A stretch of DNA of 64,000 nucleotides from Oceanospirillaceae bacterium (lineage in GTDB: Bacteria > Pseudomonadota > Gammaproteobacteria > Pseudomonadales > Balneatricaceae), in NCBI GenBank assembly GCA_013215375.1, contig JABSRB010000022.1, forward strand, positions 1 to 64,000, in the 5' to 3' direction. The notes beneath the pieces were generated by a model, which saw nothing but the letters and a program-made list of their open reading frames with translations, was not told the DNA's origin and ran no database searches. Below, in pieces: positions 18,087-26,600 of this stretch (the stretch's first letter is position 1; each line of letters starts with the position of its first letter). A program made the translations under genes and the position numbers.

Positions 18087-20364
18087 ATTCTTCTAAATAA
18101 ATGTTTTTGCTGCTCTCTGGCGGTGATTTATCACCGGCATAGGCAATGATAGTGGCACTGCTAAAACCCGCTTGTTTCAGCGCTGTTAAACATTGCGCTG
18201 TTTTGTCTGCATCTACCCAAGCTAGTAGACCACCACTAGTTTGGGGGTCAAACAATAGCGGGTATTGGCTGTGTTGCTGCCATTTTTCACGGTCAATAAT
18301 TGACAGGCTAGCTTCGTGGTTCTTTTCGTACAAGCTGCTGCTAATTCCCTGCGCGGACAGTCTTGCCGCTCCCTCTATTAATGGGATTGCGCTGAGTTTA
18401 AGATGGCAGACAAGGTCGCTGTGGCGTAACATTTCCAGCAAGTGTCCGATGAGCCCAAAACCGGTTAAATCTGTCATTGCAGTGCTTTGGTGCTCTTTTA
18501 AAATGCTGGCTGCCTGTTGGTTGCTGTGCAGCATGCTTTGTAAACAGGCTTGAACTTCAGCGCCTTTGGCAATTGCTTGCATGTGGGCCGCCATAATAAC
18601 GCCGGTGCCGAGTGGCTTGGTCAGTATTAATTGCTGATTGGCGCTAACGCCGGTTTTGGTTTTAATATCTTGCACGTCAATTAAGCCGTTCACTGCTAAG
18701 CCTAAGCTTAGCTCGCTAGCTTCACTGGTATGACCTCCGGTTAAAGTACAACCCGCTGCATTTAGCTCTTCTATTACTCCATAACTTAATTGATAGAGCT
18801 CGCGCTGTTGAATTTTGCTACCGGCGAAAGGCATTGCGACAATCGATAGCGCAGACTGTGGATCACAGGCCATGGCGTGTAAATCACTGAGCGCGTGGTT
18901 GGTGGCGATTTTTGCAAAAATGTATGGGTCGTCAATGATGCTACGAAATTGATCGACACTTTGTACTAATGCCTTACCGGATGTACTCACCACAGCGGCA
19001 TCATCAGGAGACTCTAAACCAATGATAATGTCGTCTCTGGAATGAGGTGGGATGTCGGCAGTGACTTGTTTTAATGTTTTGCTCAAGATACTGCTGGCGA
19101 CCTTGGCGCCACAGCCGCCACAGCGCATTTTATCGATACTGTCTTGATCGTCTAGCAAAATGTGATCGCATTGTTGGGCTGACATACTAGGTTTTTCTGG
19201 CAGGTCATTAAGCTTTTGCATGAAACTCTGGTCAATATAGTCTTTGAGTTTCCATACCCAAGCGCCAGAAAAGTACATGCGCCCTTTACTGGCAATGGCG
19301 CGCTGGTTCCCAGTGGCTAATAAACTGAGAAACTGTCGTTGCGGGCGATGCTCTTTTAAGGGTTGTTGTAAAATAGCGCGACGTAAATTTTCAAATAGAA
19401 TAGGCGCTTGGCGCACTGCAAAAACGCCAGCTTTGGGTCTCGGAGAGCGGGTTTGTGTCGCGACATCTCCCGCTGCAAAAACATCTGGGTGTGAATGTGA
19501 GCGCAAATAATCATCAATAGCGATAAAGCCTTGATCATCAAGGGCGAGACCCGCAGTAGCGGGCCACTGGGCAGGGTTGGCGGCGGTACACCAAATTACT
19601 GCATCGACATTGAGTTTTATACTGGCTTTATTGCTGGTCGCGCTCTGGCTGATGATCTGCTGCGCGCTCACTTGGGCTACTTTAAAATTGAGGTGTACTT
19701 CAATGCCCATATCCTGGCAGTGTGCAAGGGCTAGCTCTTGTACCTTGCTGTTATGGCCACTTAAGGGCTTGTCCCCTGAAATGATCCAGTGAAATTTATG
19801 GGGTTGTAGTGTTTTACTGTCATGCTGTTTTTGTTGCCAGGCATGCATGGCACAAATTAATTCAAAGCCGCCAGCGCCAGCGCCCACTAACGCGATATTT
19901 AACGGATGATTAGCATCGCGCATCGCGTATTGTAATTGCTGCCATTTTTTATAGAACTGGCTAATGGGTTTGACCGCAGTCGCATGTTCTGCAGCTCCCG
20001 GCGTTCGTTGTATGTTAGGGGTTGAGCCCGTATCAATAGACACTAAATCGTATTCAATGACTGGGCGTTGCTCCAGTAAAATGTGTTTATTGACTAATTG
20101 AAGGCCAGTGACTCTGGCGCAAATAAAACGAACATTGGCCCAGCTACATAACTTGAATAGATCAATATGGGTTTGCTCAACACAGTATTGACCGCTGACT
20201 AGGCCAGGTAACATTCCGGAGTAGGGGGTATCTACTGACTCTGAAATAAGCGTTAAGCGCACTCCGGCGAGTGGTTTCATGCCCCACATTTTTACCACAA
20301 GTGCGTGAGCATGCCCGCCACCTATGAGTACTATGTCTCGGTACTTTGTGTCCGTTGCTTGCAT
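18085..20364 (-). CDS. selD: Selenide, water dikinase fused to an N-terminal NADH-oxidoreductase-like domain
   Basis: A 759-residue two-domain protein. Residues 1 to about 390 are a pyridine-nucleotide-disulphide oxidoreductase of the Ndh type (IVLIGGGHAHALVVKMWG, YSGMLPGLVSG, FAAGDVATQ). Residues from about 405 are SelD, with MRCGGCGAKV carrying Cys415 and Cys418 (the latter in the catalytic Cys position) and Lys421. DDAAVV and LTGGHTSEASEL are the ATP-binding parts. SelD makes selenophosphate from selenide and ATP. The fused domain is known in many bacteria and is thought to supply or reduce selenium, but this is not settled. No Sec (in-frame TGA) is used. It starts three bases after selU, and both are one operon. 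Confidence 0.93.
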   Translation of the reverse strand: MQATDTKYRDIVLIGGGHAHALVVKMWGMKPLAGVRLTLISESVDTPYSGMLPGLVSGQYCVEQTHIDLFKLCSWANVRFICARVTGLQLVNKHILLEQRPVIEYDLVSIDTGSTPNIQRTPGAAEHATAVKPISQFYKKWQQLQYAMRDANHPLNIALVGAGAGGFELICAMHAWQQKQHDSKTLQPHKFHWIISGDKPLSGHNSKVQELALAHCQDMGIEVHLNFKVAQVSAQQIISQSATSNKASIKLNVDAVIWCTAANPAQWPATAGLALDDQGFIAIDDYLRSHSHPDVFAAGDVATQTRSPRPKAGVFAVRQAPILFENLRRAILQQPLKEHRPQRQFLSLLATGNQRAIASKGRMYFSGAWVWKLKDYIDQSFMQKLNDLPEKPSMSAQQCDHILLDDQDSIDKMRCGGCGAKVASSILSKTLKQVTADIPPHSRDDIIIGLESPDDAAVVSTSGKALVQSVDQFRSIIDDPYIFAKIATNHALSDLHAMACDPQSALSIVAMPFAGSKIQQRELYQLSYGVIEELNAAGCTLTGGHTSEASELSLGLAVNGLIDVQDIKTKTGVSANQQLILTKPLGTGVIMAAHMQAIAKGAEVQACLQSMLHSNQQAASILKEHQSTAMTDLTGFGLIGHLLEMLRHSDLVCHLKLSAIPLIEGAARLSAQGISSSLYEKNHEASLSIIDREKWQQHSQYPLLFDPQTSGGLLAWVDADKTAQCLTALKQAGFSSATIIAYAGDKSPPESSKNIYLEE

Positions 20365-20367
20365 TGT

Positions 20368-21471
20368 CTATCCAGCCACTTTAGCGGGCATTTGTTGTAT
20401 ATAGTGCTGAATTTGTTGGGCATCTCCGCGAAAAATACTTTGGCGCGGTTTTTGGGTTAGCTGGTAATCATACATAGGGTCATAGTATTTGGTGAGAATA
20501 AGCTCGATGAAATCTCGGTAGCCATGAGTATCGTTTTGATCTCGATGAATAGCTATGCCTTGTTCTAGTAGTTGGCAGGCGAGGGTATAACGCTCGGCGC
20601 CGAGACGTTTGCGAATTCTGCCCAAGCTATCGGTATGTCGTTGAGCCAATAGTTCAAAGGCTTTTTCTTTGCCAAAATCTTGCTGGTAGCTTTCAAGTAA
20701 GATTAATATGTAATCTTCTATAGCGTAATCGATACGTTGTTCTAACGGGGTTTCAAGCTCTATATGAGAAAGAGTTTCCATTTTTTCTTTTAATGCTAAA
20801 GGCAGTGTCAGCGAGCCAATAAGTCGGCCTTCGTCCTCTAGAAAAACGGTGTGGTTATGGCTGTGTCGATGTTTAAGTAATTTGCTAGAGATGGCGTTCT
20901 CGAAATCAATCGGGGTCGGTTGAGGGGAAGCTGCTGCGCCAAAGCTGGAACCGCGGTGATTGGCAAGTCCCTCTAAATCAATAAAGTTATCCAGTTGTTG
21001 TAATAGACGGGTTTTTCCCGACCCCGTTCTGCCACTAATTAACATCAAAGGAACAGTGTCGACATTGCTTTCAAGCGCGTCGATTAAAAAGCGGCGTAGC
21101 GCTTTGTAGCCGCCCTCAACAAAGGGGAATTCAGTCCCAGACTCGCTCATCCACTGCTGGCTTATTTGGGAGCGAAGGCCACCGCGAAAACAGTACAGGA
21201 GTCCATTGGGGTTAGCTTTAGAGAAATTTAGCCACTGCTCAGTGCGCTGTTGCTGTAACTGCTCGGTAACTAGCTCGCGGCCCAGCGCTATCGCCGCTTC
21301 CTGTCCTGAAGTTTTGTAACAAGTACCTACTTGTTCGCGCTCATTATCTGTCATTAAAGGAAGGTTTGTCGCATGGTTAATGCAGCCTTTACTGTGCTCA
21401 ATGGGTGCGCGTACATCAAATAGCGGGGTATCATTTAAAATAATAGACAGGTAGTCAGCGCTAGTGTTCAT
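20368..21471 (-). CDS. selU: tRNA 2-selenouridine synthase
   Basis: A 367-residue MnmH/SelU (YbbB). An N-terminal rhodanese domain (PLFDVRAPIEHSKG; catalytic Cys in YCFRGGLRSQ) is followed by a P-loop domain (ISGRTGSGKTRLLQQL). It replaces sulfur by selenium at the wobble 2-thiouridine of tRNAs for Lys, Glu and Gln, using selenophosphate from the SelD encoded three bases downstream. I take ATG 21471, preceded by AAGG, rather than ATG 21576, because the extra 35 residues are not family-like. No selA, selB or selC is in the window, so selenouridine may be the only selenium use seen here. Confidence 0.93.
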   Translation of the reverse strand: MNTSADYLSIILNDTPLFDVRAPIEHSKGCINHATNLPLMTDNEREQVGTCYKTSGQEAAIALGRELVTEQLQQQRTEQWLNFSKANPNGLLYCFRGGLRSQISQQWMSESGTEFPFVEGGYKALRRFLIDALESNVDTVPLMLISGRTGSGKTRLLQQLDNFIDLEGLANHRGSSFGAAASPQPTPIDFENAISSKLLKHRHSHNHTVFLEDEGRLIGSLTLPLALKEKMETLSHIELETPLEQRIDYAIEDYILILLESYQQDFGKEKAFELLAQRHTDSLGRIRKRLGAERYTLACQLLEQGIAIHRDQNDTHGYRDFIELILTKYYDPMYDYQLTQKPRQSIFRGDAQQIQHYIQQMPAKVAG

Positions 21472-21741
21472 TGTTTGGCCTTGAATATGTTTGAGAGAAG
21501 AGTTGTTACATGGGATAGCGATGCATAAGCCTAAATCCAGTCGCTGAACGTTAGGTTTAGGTTCGATTGAGCCCAAATGGCTGATACTCTACCTCATCTA
21601 GATGCCGAGCAATAGTGATAGTGTTAAGTTGAACAAGAAGTGATAGATATTGCAGTTAATGATGCTGTAGAGCGCTTTACTCTTGGCATTTTAGCAAGGC
21701 TTTGCTCTAATACAGTTATCAAAAATAGCTGGATAGTTAGA

Positions 21742-21996
21742 ATGTATACAGATGAAGATGTACGTCGTTTAACCTGGCAAAGTCGTAGAGGCATGCTGGA
21801 ATTGGATGTGTTGTTTGTTCCTTTTATGGAGCAGGCTTTTCAGGATTTATCAGATGCTCAGAAAGATATATTTGTCCGGTTGTTAGCTTGTGAGGACCAA
21901 GATTTATTTGTTTGGCTAATGCGCCGATCTAAGTCAGAGGATCCTGAGCTGCAATCCATGGTTGAGCTAATATTAAAGCGTGTTCAGCCCGCTTAA
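21742..21996 (+). CDS. sdhE: Succinate dehydrogenase flavinylation factor
   Basis: An 84-residue SdhE (YgfY). The RGMLELD box (RGxxE motif, which contacts the SdhA flavin site) is followed by DVLFVPFMEQAF, LLACEDQDLFVWL and a helical tail. It promotes covalent attachment of FAD to SdhA. ATG 21742 gives the normal family length; the ATG at 21660 and TTG-type starts upstream give a non-family extension. Its end overlaps ygfX by 17 bases, the usual arrangement. NadB, an SdhA homologue, is encoded close by in the opposite direction. Confidence 0.9.
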   Translation: MYTDEDVRRLTWQSRRGMLELDVLFVPFMEQAFQDLSDAQKDIFVRLLACEDQDLFVWLMRRSKSEDPELQSMVELILKRVQPA

Positions 21997-22405
21997 CGTT
22001 ATTATCAAGCCCTCGCGCATCAAGCGAGGGTTGTTTTTATCTATTCATGCCCTCGCTCTCCTTAGTTTGTCTCTCTCCCTTGCGCCTGCTGCGTTAAAAT
22101 ACCCTTTAGTTGTTCTGGTGCTTGCTAGTGCTGTTGTTTATTGGCGTTCAATGGAGCCCAGTTGGGTGTTACATTGGGATCTAAATGCAGGACTGATTAG
22201 CGTTGCCAAAAATTCGGAACCCCTAGAAGAGTGTATTGCTATTGAACAGTTGTATTTAGTGTTCGGGGTCTTGTATATACAGCTTAAACGGGTGGATAAG
22301 GTGAGTGTTCATTTGTTGATCTTCCCCGATAGCGTAAATGCAGAGAGCTACCGAAGGCTTCGAGTGGCCGCGCGCTGGGCGAGCATCGTCATTAAATCAG
22401 AATGA
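21980..22405 (+). CDS. ygfX: YgfX-like inner-membrane protein
   Basis: A 141-residue protein translated from a GTG that overlaps the end of sdhE. Two adjacent hydrophobic segments (GLFLSIHALALLSLSLSL and LVVLVLASAVVYW) are followed by a cytoplasmic beta-rich part (WVLHWDLNAGLISV) ending in a basic RRLRVAARW region. Size, topology and position after sdhE identify the YgfX/CptA family. It has been described as the membrane toxin of a CptAB pair acting on FtsZ/MreB, while other work sees only an SdhE partner. I make no toxin claim here. Confidence 0.82.
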   Translation: MFSPLNVIIKPSRIKRGLFLSIHALALLSLSLSLAPAALKYPLVVLVLASAVVYWRSMEPSWVLHWDLNAGLISVAKNSEPLEECIAIEQLYLVFGVLYIQLKRVDKVSVHLLIFPDSVNAESYRRLRVAARWASIVIKSE

Positions 22406-22458
22406 GAAATATATGAGAGAGTGAGTGCGATCTGCTGCAGTGGTCTTGAAATATAGAA

Positions 22459-22633
22459 CTATCTAGTTAGTATCCAGAAACAGATGTCTACTGCGAAAGC
22501 CCCACTAGCTCGATCTGCTCACTACTAGATGTAGTTATTTGGAATGACCAAACGCCTGCATCTAGTATCGTGCACCCCAAGCAATTGGGTCTCCCTTGCT
22601 ACGACCCCGTTTCTGGATGAGAGCTATCTAGTT
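22459..22633. repeat. Family B-related element flanked by a 10-bp direct repeat
   Basis: CTATCTAGTT occurs at 22459 and again at 22624. Between these copies lie inverted ends ATCCAGAAAC (22472) and GTTTCTGGAT (22609). Read inward, the left end (CCAGAAACAGATGTCTACTGCGA) resembles the reverse of the family B right end (GAGAACAGACTAATCTACTGCG), so this is probably a diverged member. The interior has CTAG-rich short hairpins and no gene. It fills the first half of the ygfX-nadB gap. Confidence 0.7.
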
Positions 22634-22650
22634 TGGCTATGTTTAATAGA

Positions 22651-22797
22651 GATGAGTTAGGCGGAGCCTAAATTATTAAGGGTTTGATTCCCCGCCCCTT
22701 GGGGCGTGAGCTTGTAAGAACCAAAAGTAACTAGTAATACCCCGCATCCGTAAGTGAAGGCTCGCGACGCGAGAGGGCTTGCCCCGGGGGATCTTTA
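22651..22797 (+). repeat. Repeat family A, copy 1 (uninterrupted)
   Basis: About 147 bases beginning GATGAGTTAGGCGGAGCCTAA and ending in GCCCCGGGGGATCTTTATT. It matches 31413-31610 and 39951-40265 along its length. It contains GCCCCTTGGGGC, CTCGCGACGCGAG and CCCCGGGG palindromes. This copy has no family B insertion at AACTAGTAATACC and so shows the empty site. Its right end reaches the stop codon of nadB (22795-22797). Confidence 0.85.
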
Positions 22798-24399
22798 TTG
22801 CTTTTGTGGCCACATATAATTGATGGGAGTGAGAATAGTATCTCTGGCCTGAGCGCTAAGTTGTGGGTAGTCAAGGGTGAAGTGTAAGCCGCGACTCTCT
22901 TTGCGTAACATAGCGGATTGTATAATCAATTGCGAAACTAGCGCTAGATTACGCAGCTCTAACAAGTCCTTGCTGATTTTGTAATTGCTATAATACTCGG
23001 CGATTTCACCTTGTAAAAGGTCAGAGCGGTGTTTGGCGCGTTGCAGTCTTTTGTCGGTGCGTACTATGCCGACATAATCCCACATGAAGCGTCGTAATTC
23101 GTCCCAGTTGTGGGCGATGATGACATCTTCATCCGAGTCGGTTACTTGCGATTCATCCCAGCAAGGTATATCTGGGTATACAAAGGTATTTGCAAGTTTC
23201 GTGGCTATTTGAGTCGCGCAAGCTGAGGCAAAGACGATGCACTCAAGTAGTGAGTTTGAGGCCAATCGATTAGCGCCGTGCAGGCCGGTAAAGGCTGTTT
23301 CGCCGATAGCGTAGAGGCCTTCAATATCGGTGTTACCATGAATGTCGCTCATTACCCCGCCGCAAGTGTAATGTGCTGCGGGTACCACGGGTATTGGCTG
23401 ATTGCACATATCTATTCCAAGCTCTTTACAGCGTTGGTAGATAGTAGGGAAATGGCTTTTAATAAAATCATCGTCTCGGTGTGAAATGTCTAAATAGAGG
23501 CAGTCTGCACCGAGCCTTTTCATTTCATGATCAATGGCACGAGCGACAATGTCCCTGGGGGCAAGCTCCCCTCTGTCATCAAATTTATGCATAAATGGGG
23601 TGCCATCGGGTAGTAGCAGTCTTCCGCCTTCGCCGCGAACTGCCTCGCTGACTAAAAATGATTTTGCCTGTGGATGATAGAGGCAGGTAGGGTGAAATTG
23701 ATTAAACTCCAAATTGGCGACTCTGCAGCCTGCGCGCCAAGCCATGGCGATACCGTCACCACTAGCGCCGTCTGAATTGCTCGTATACAAATAGGTTTTG
23801 GAGGCACCGCCTGTGGCTAAAATAGTTTGTTTTGCTTTGAATACGTGAATTTCGCCAGTGCCACTGTCTAACACGTAAGCACCGAGACAGTAATCTCCAG
23901 GCACTCCAAGTTTTTCGCTGGTAATTAAGTCAATGGCCATGCTCTGTTCAAATAAGTGAATAGACTCACAGGCGCTGGCGCGGTCAATCAGTGTTTGTAA
24001 TATAGCTTTGCCAGTGGCATCAGCTGCATGGATGATACGCCTGTGGCTGTGGCCCCCTTCTTGGGTTAAGTGTAACTGTCCATTTTCGTGGCTAAAAGGC
24101 ACACCTTGATCGATTAACCAGTCGATAGATTCGCGCCCGTGTTCAACGGTGTAATTTACGGCATCATTGTGCGATAAATGACTACCAGCTGTGAGCGTGT
24201 CTTTGGCGTGGTTTTTTTCTACATCCAGAGCGTCAATAACGGCGGCAACACCGCCTTGGGCAAGCCAAGTGGAGCCGCTGGTGAGTTTGCCTTTACTTAA
24301 TACGGCAATTTTGGCTTTATCAGCAAGTTTTAAGGCAAGGGTGAGGCCTGCAGCACCGCTACCAATTATCAGTACGTCAAATTCATGTTCAGTTTGCAT
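22795..24399 (-). CDS. nadB: L-aspartate oxidase
   Basis: A 534-residue flavoprotein that converts L-aspartate to iminoaspartate, the first step of NAD synthesis. [17 protein letters not shown] is the FAD-binding motif. [13 protein letters not shown], the [14 protein letters not shown] region, [31 protein letters not shown] and [15 protein letters not shown] are succinate dehydrogenase/aspartate oxidase family signatures. The C-terminal helical domain is complete. The stop codon lies in the end of a family A repeat, so the last residues may be supplied by the repeat. No nadA or nadC is adjacent. It is divergent from rpoE, as in Pseudomonas. Confidence 0.95.
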   Translation of the reverse strand: MQTEHEFDVLIIGSGAAGLTLALKLADKAKIAVLSKGKLTSGSTWLAQGGVAAVIDALDVEKNHAKDTLTAGSHLSHNDAVNYTVEHGRESIDWLIDQGVPFSHENGQLHLTQEGGHSHRRIIHAADATGKAILQTLIDRASACESIHLFEQSMAIDLITSEKLGVPGDYCLGAYVLDSGTGEIHVFKAKQTILATGGASKTYLYTSNSDGASGDGIAMAWRAGCRVANLEFNQFHPTCLYHPQAKSFLVSEAVRGEGGRLLLPDGTPFMHKFDDRGELAPRDIVARAIDHEMKRLGADCLYLDISHRDDDFIKSHFPTIYQRCKELGIDMCNQPIPVVPAAHYTCGGVMSDIHGNTDIEGLYAIGETAFTGLHGANRLASNSLLECIVFASACATQIATKLANTFVYPDIPCWDESQVTDSDEDVIIAHNWDELRRFMWDYVGIVRTDKRLQRAKHRSDLLQGEIAEYYSNYKISKDLLELRNLALVSQLIIQSAMLRKESRGLHFTLDYPQLSAQARDTILTPINYMWPQKQ

Positions 24400-24728
24400 A
24401 TTACCGTCACTACTTAGCTGAATGGGTGAGCCTTGTTGCCAAAAGCAGGCTAAAAAGGGCGTAGGGGAAAAGTTGAGGTGCCCTGTTTTATAACAGGCAA
24501 GAATATACCGATTATCTATAATGAAAAGCTAGTGTTAAATGAAAAGAACGACTTATTCGCTGCCATTACGCAAAAAATTCTCAGGCGCAATCTTGTATCT
24601 ACATTTTTACCCTCGTTGTTAATGGGTTTGTTTGATTTTTAATTTAGGCTGTCGATTAGAATTGTTGGTGAAATTTGGTATATATTTTAAATATGTTGAA
24701 TTAAAAAGAACATTTAGCAGTATTGTTG

Positions 24729-24755
24729 GAACTTTTTGTAAGGGGGTAACTCATA
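24729..24755 (+). promoter_or_regulatory. Predicted sigma-E (RpoE/AlgU) promoter of rpoE
   Basis: GAACTT (24729-24734) and TCATA (24751-24755) are separated by exactly 16 bases, close to the sigma-E consensus GAACTT-N16-TCTGA. It lies about 150 bases before the rpoE start, where autoregulated sigma-E promoters are commonly found. In the rest of the 500-base gap between nadB and rpoE (24400-24900) I see no gene and no clear second signal. Confidence 0.65.
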
Positions 24756-24900
24756 CAACAGTATTCTTGAATTGACGGTAGCGTTTAAGTAAGTGCCAAG
24801 GTTTATACTTTACTACTGTCATTTCTGTTGAGGTCGGCGTACAAGTTTTGTCGGTCCACGTTTGAGAAACATAGTCGTTTTTTTACAGTAAGGGTTTGAT

Positions 24901-25485
24901 GTGTCTGGCGAAAATAATGCTGAGATTGATAAACAGTTAGTCAAGAGGGTACAAGAGGGAGATAAGCGCGCATTTGATTTGTTGGTAATTAAATATCAAC
25001 ACAAGATAATTGCGCTGGTTAGTCGCTATGTTTACGATAAAGATGAAGCGCTAGATATCTCTCAGGAAGCATTCATAAAAGCGTACAAGGCGCTGCCAAG
25101 GTTTAGAGGAGATAGTGCGTTTTATACTTGGTTGTATCGTATCGCGATCAATACCGCCAAAAATCACATCGTATCCAGAGGTCGTAGGCCCCCTGATGTA
25201 GATGTAGATGTGGCAGATGCGCAATATTTCGAAGGAGAAAATAAGCTACATGATTTAGGGAATCCCGAAAATCATTTAGCACGGCAGGAAATCGATAGCG
25301 CTATAAAAACAGTGCTCGATCAACTGCCAGTCGATTTACGGGTGGCTTTGACCTTGCGTGAATTTGAAGATATGAGTTATGAAGAAATTTCGGTGATCAT
25401 GGATTGTCCTGTGGGGACAGTGAGATCGAGGATTTTTAGAGCGAGAGAGGCGATAGATAAAGAGATATCGCCACTTTTATCATAA
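24901..25485 (+). CDS. rpoE: RNA polymerase sigma factor RpoE (AlgU)
   Basis: A 194-residue ECF sigma factor of group ECF02. DKQLVKRVQEGDKRAFDLLV and EALDISQEAFIKAYKALPRFRG form region 2, and ALTLREFEDMSYEEIS and PVGTVRSRIFRAREAI form region 4. It directs the envelope-stress regulon. The start is a GTG with AAGG upstream; the overlapping ATG two bases earlier is out of frame. A sigma-E promoter is predicted upstream. It is followed after 72 bases by its anti-sigma factor gene, the standard order. Confidence 0.95.
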   Translation: MSGENNAEIDKQLVKRVQEGDKRAFDLLVIKYQHKIIALVSRYVYDKDEALDISQEAFIKAYKALPRFRGDSAFYTWLYRIAINTAKNHIVSRGRRPPDVDVDVADAQYFEGENKLHDLGNPENHLARQEIDSAIKTVLDQLPVDLRVALTLREFEDMSYEEISVIMDCPVGTVRSRIFRAREAIDKEISPLLS

Positions 25486-25557
25486 AAGAGTAATAGCAGT
25501 GTTTTTAATAATGATAGTTCAATTATTTAAAGAATTTCCGTTGGGAGTGTCTGAATA

Positions 25558-26403
25558 ATGCAAGAAAAATCACTAGAATCTCTATCAGCCATGATGGATA
25601 GTGAGGTCCAAGAGTTTGAGTTGCGCAGGGTTGTGGAGCTTACAACAGAAGATCAAGAGCTTAAAGATAAATGGTTACGCTACCATTTGGCGCAAGATGT
25701 GATGAAAGGACAAAGTGTTCATGTCGCATCCGGTATTGATTTAGTCGGCAGAGTGAGTGCCGCCTTAGAGTCTGAACCAAATTATAGCGCTTCCCCAATA
25801 AAGACCAGCGAGCAACAAGTTAGCAATGTACAGCCGCTGAAAGCGAATTCTCAGTGGTGGAAACCCGCTGCTAGTATGGCGGTTGCGGCCTCTGTAACAG
25901 CGGTGGTGTTAATGGGGTCTGGACAATTTTCTACGCCGTCTGTGACGGGACCAATAGTTGATTTGGCGAGTGTGCCCAAAGCGAATGCTGGATTCCCTCA
26001 AAGTAGATTTGGTAATGAGTTGTCGACGGTATCAGCAGCTGCTGTAAAAACACCAAGCGCTGAAACTGCTTTTGGTATGAAACAATATATTCAACAGCAT
26101 ATTGATTTGTCTTATCCTAAAGCGGCGAGTTGGCAGGCTAATTGGCTACCAGCGGGTTACGATCAAGTAAAACATAATGTTAGCTCCGCAGCTGAAGTAT
26201 TGTTGTTTACTAACGGCACAGCGACGCTCTCTATTAATATAGAGAAGCTGGGGACGCAAATGGTTTCTCAAGGTGTTGTCTCTAGTAATGAATTGATAGC
26301 ATTAGGGGTTCGCGCTAAAGAGAGTTTTATCACCGTAATTGGTGCTGTATCTCTACAAGAAGCTTCTAAAATAGCTGCATCTATTGGCCCCGTGGGCAAA
26401 TAG
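25558..26403 (+). CDS. rseA: Anti-sigma-E factor RseA/MucA with an RseB-like C-terminal domain
   Basis: A 281-residue protein, much longer than the usual 195-220. Residues 1-75 are the RseA N-terminal sigma-binding domain (SLESLSAMMDSEVQEFELRRVV; WLRYHLAQDVMKG). One membrane helix follows at about 102-122 (KPAASMAVAASVTAVVLMGSG). The periplasmic part ends, from about residue 195, in a domain like the C-terminal part of RseB/MucB: WLPAGYDQV, then a strand-rich LLFTNGTATLSINIEKLG and a final VIGAVSLQEASKIAASIG. No separate rseB gene follows; rseC is next. The RseB_C reading is by eye and is discussed as a finding. A terminator lies after the gene. Confidence 0.85.
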   Translation: MQEKSLESLSAMMDSEVQEFELRRVVELTTEDQELKDKWLRYHLAQDVMKGQSVHVASGIDLVGRVSAALESEPNYSASPIKTSEQQVSNVQPLKANSQWWKPAASMAVAASVTAVVLMGSGQFSTPSVTGPIVDLASVPKANAGFPQSRFGNELSTVSAAAVKTPSAETAFGMKQYIQQHIDLSYPKAASWQANWLPAGYDQVKHNVSSAAEVLLFTNGTATLSINIEKLGTQMVSQGVVSSNELIALGVRAKESFITVIGAVSLQEASKIAASIGPVGK

Positions 26404-26440
26404 TCAAAATGTGAAGTGTCTTTTGCTGAATCGTATAATG

Positions 26441-26470
26441 GGTCGAGGTTTTCCTCGGCCTTTTTTGTTT
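26441..26470 (+). terminator. Rho-independent terminator between rseA and rseC
   Basis: GGTCGAGG pairs with CCTCGGCC (one G-U pair) around TTTT, followed by TTTTTTGTTT. It lies about 40 bases after the rseA stop, so rseC and degQ are either read through at a reduced level or have their own promoter in the 130 bases that follow. Confidence 0.8.
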
Positions 26471-26600
26471 TAGGGCAAAAAAATTCATCCTCTTTGATTT
26501 GACGTGAACTTCGCCTTTCAATTCTGTCGTGTTTTTTGTAAGGTTGCCGGTCTTAGTGGCAAAGAATCACTACTCTCAATAAATTAAAAACTGAAAAGAA

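Noticed and set aside
19105-19125. Selenocysteine in SelD
   Set aside because: The active-site positions are both Cys codons (TGT); there is no in-frame TGA.
21742-22405. sdhE-ygfX as an active toxin-antitoxin pair
   Set aside because: SdhE is an established flavinylation factor; nothing in the sequence shows toxin activity, so I describe only the families.
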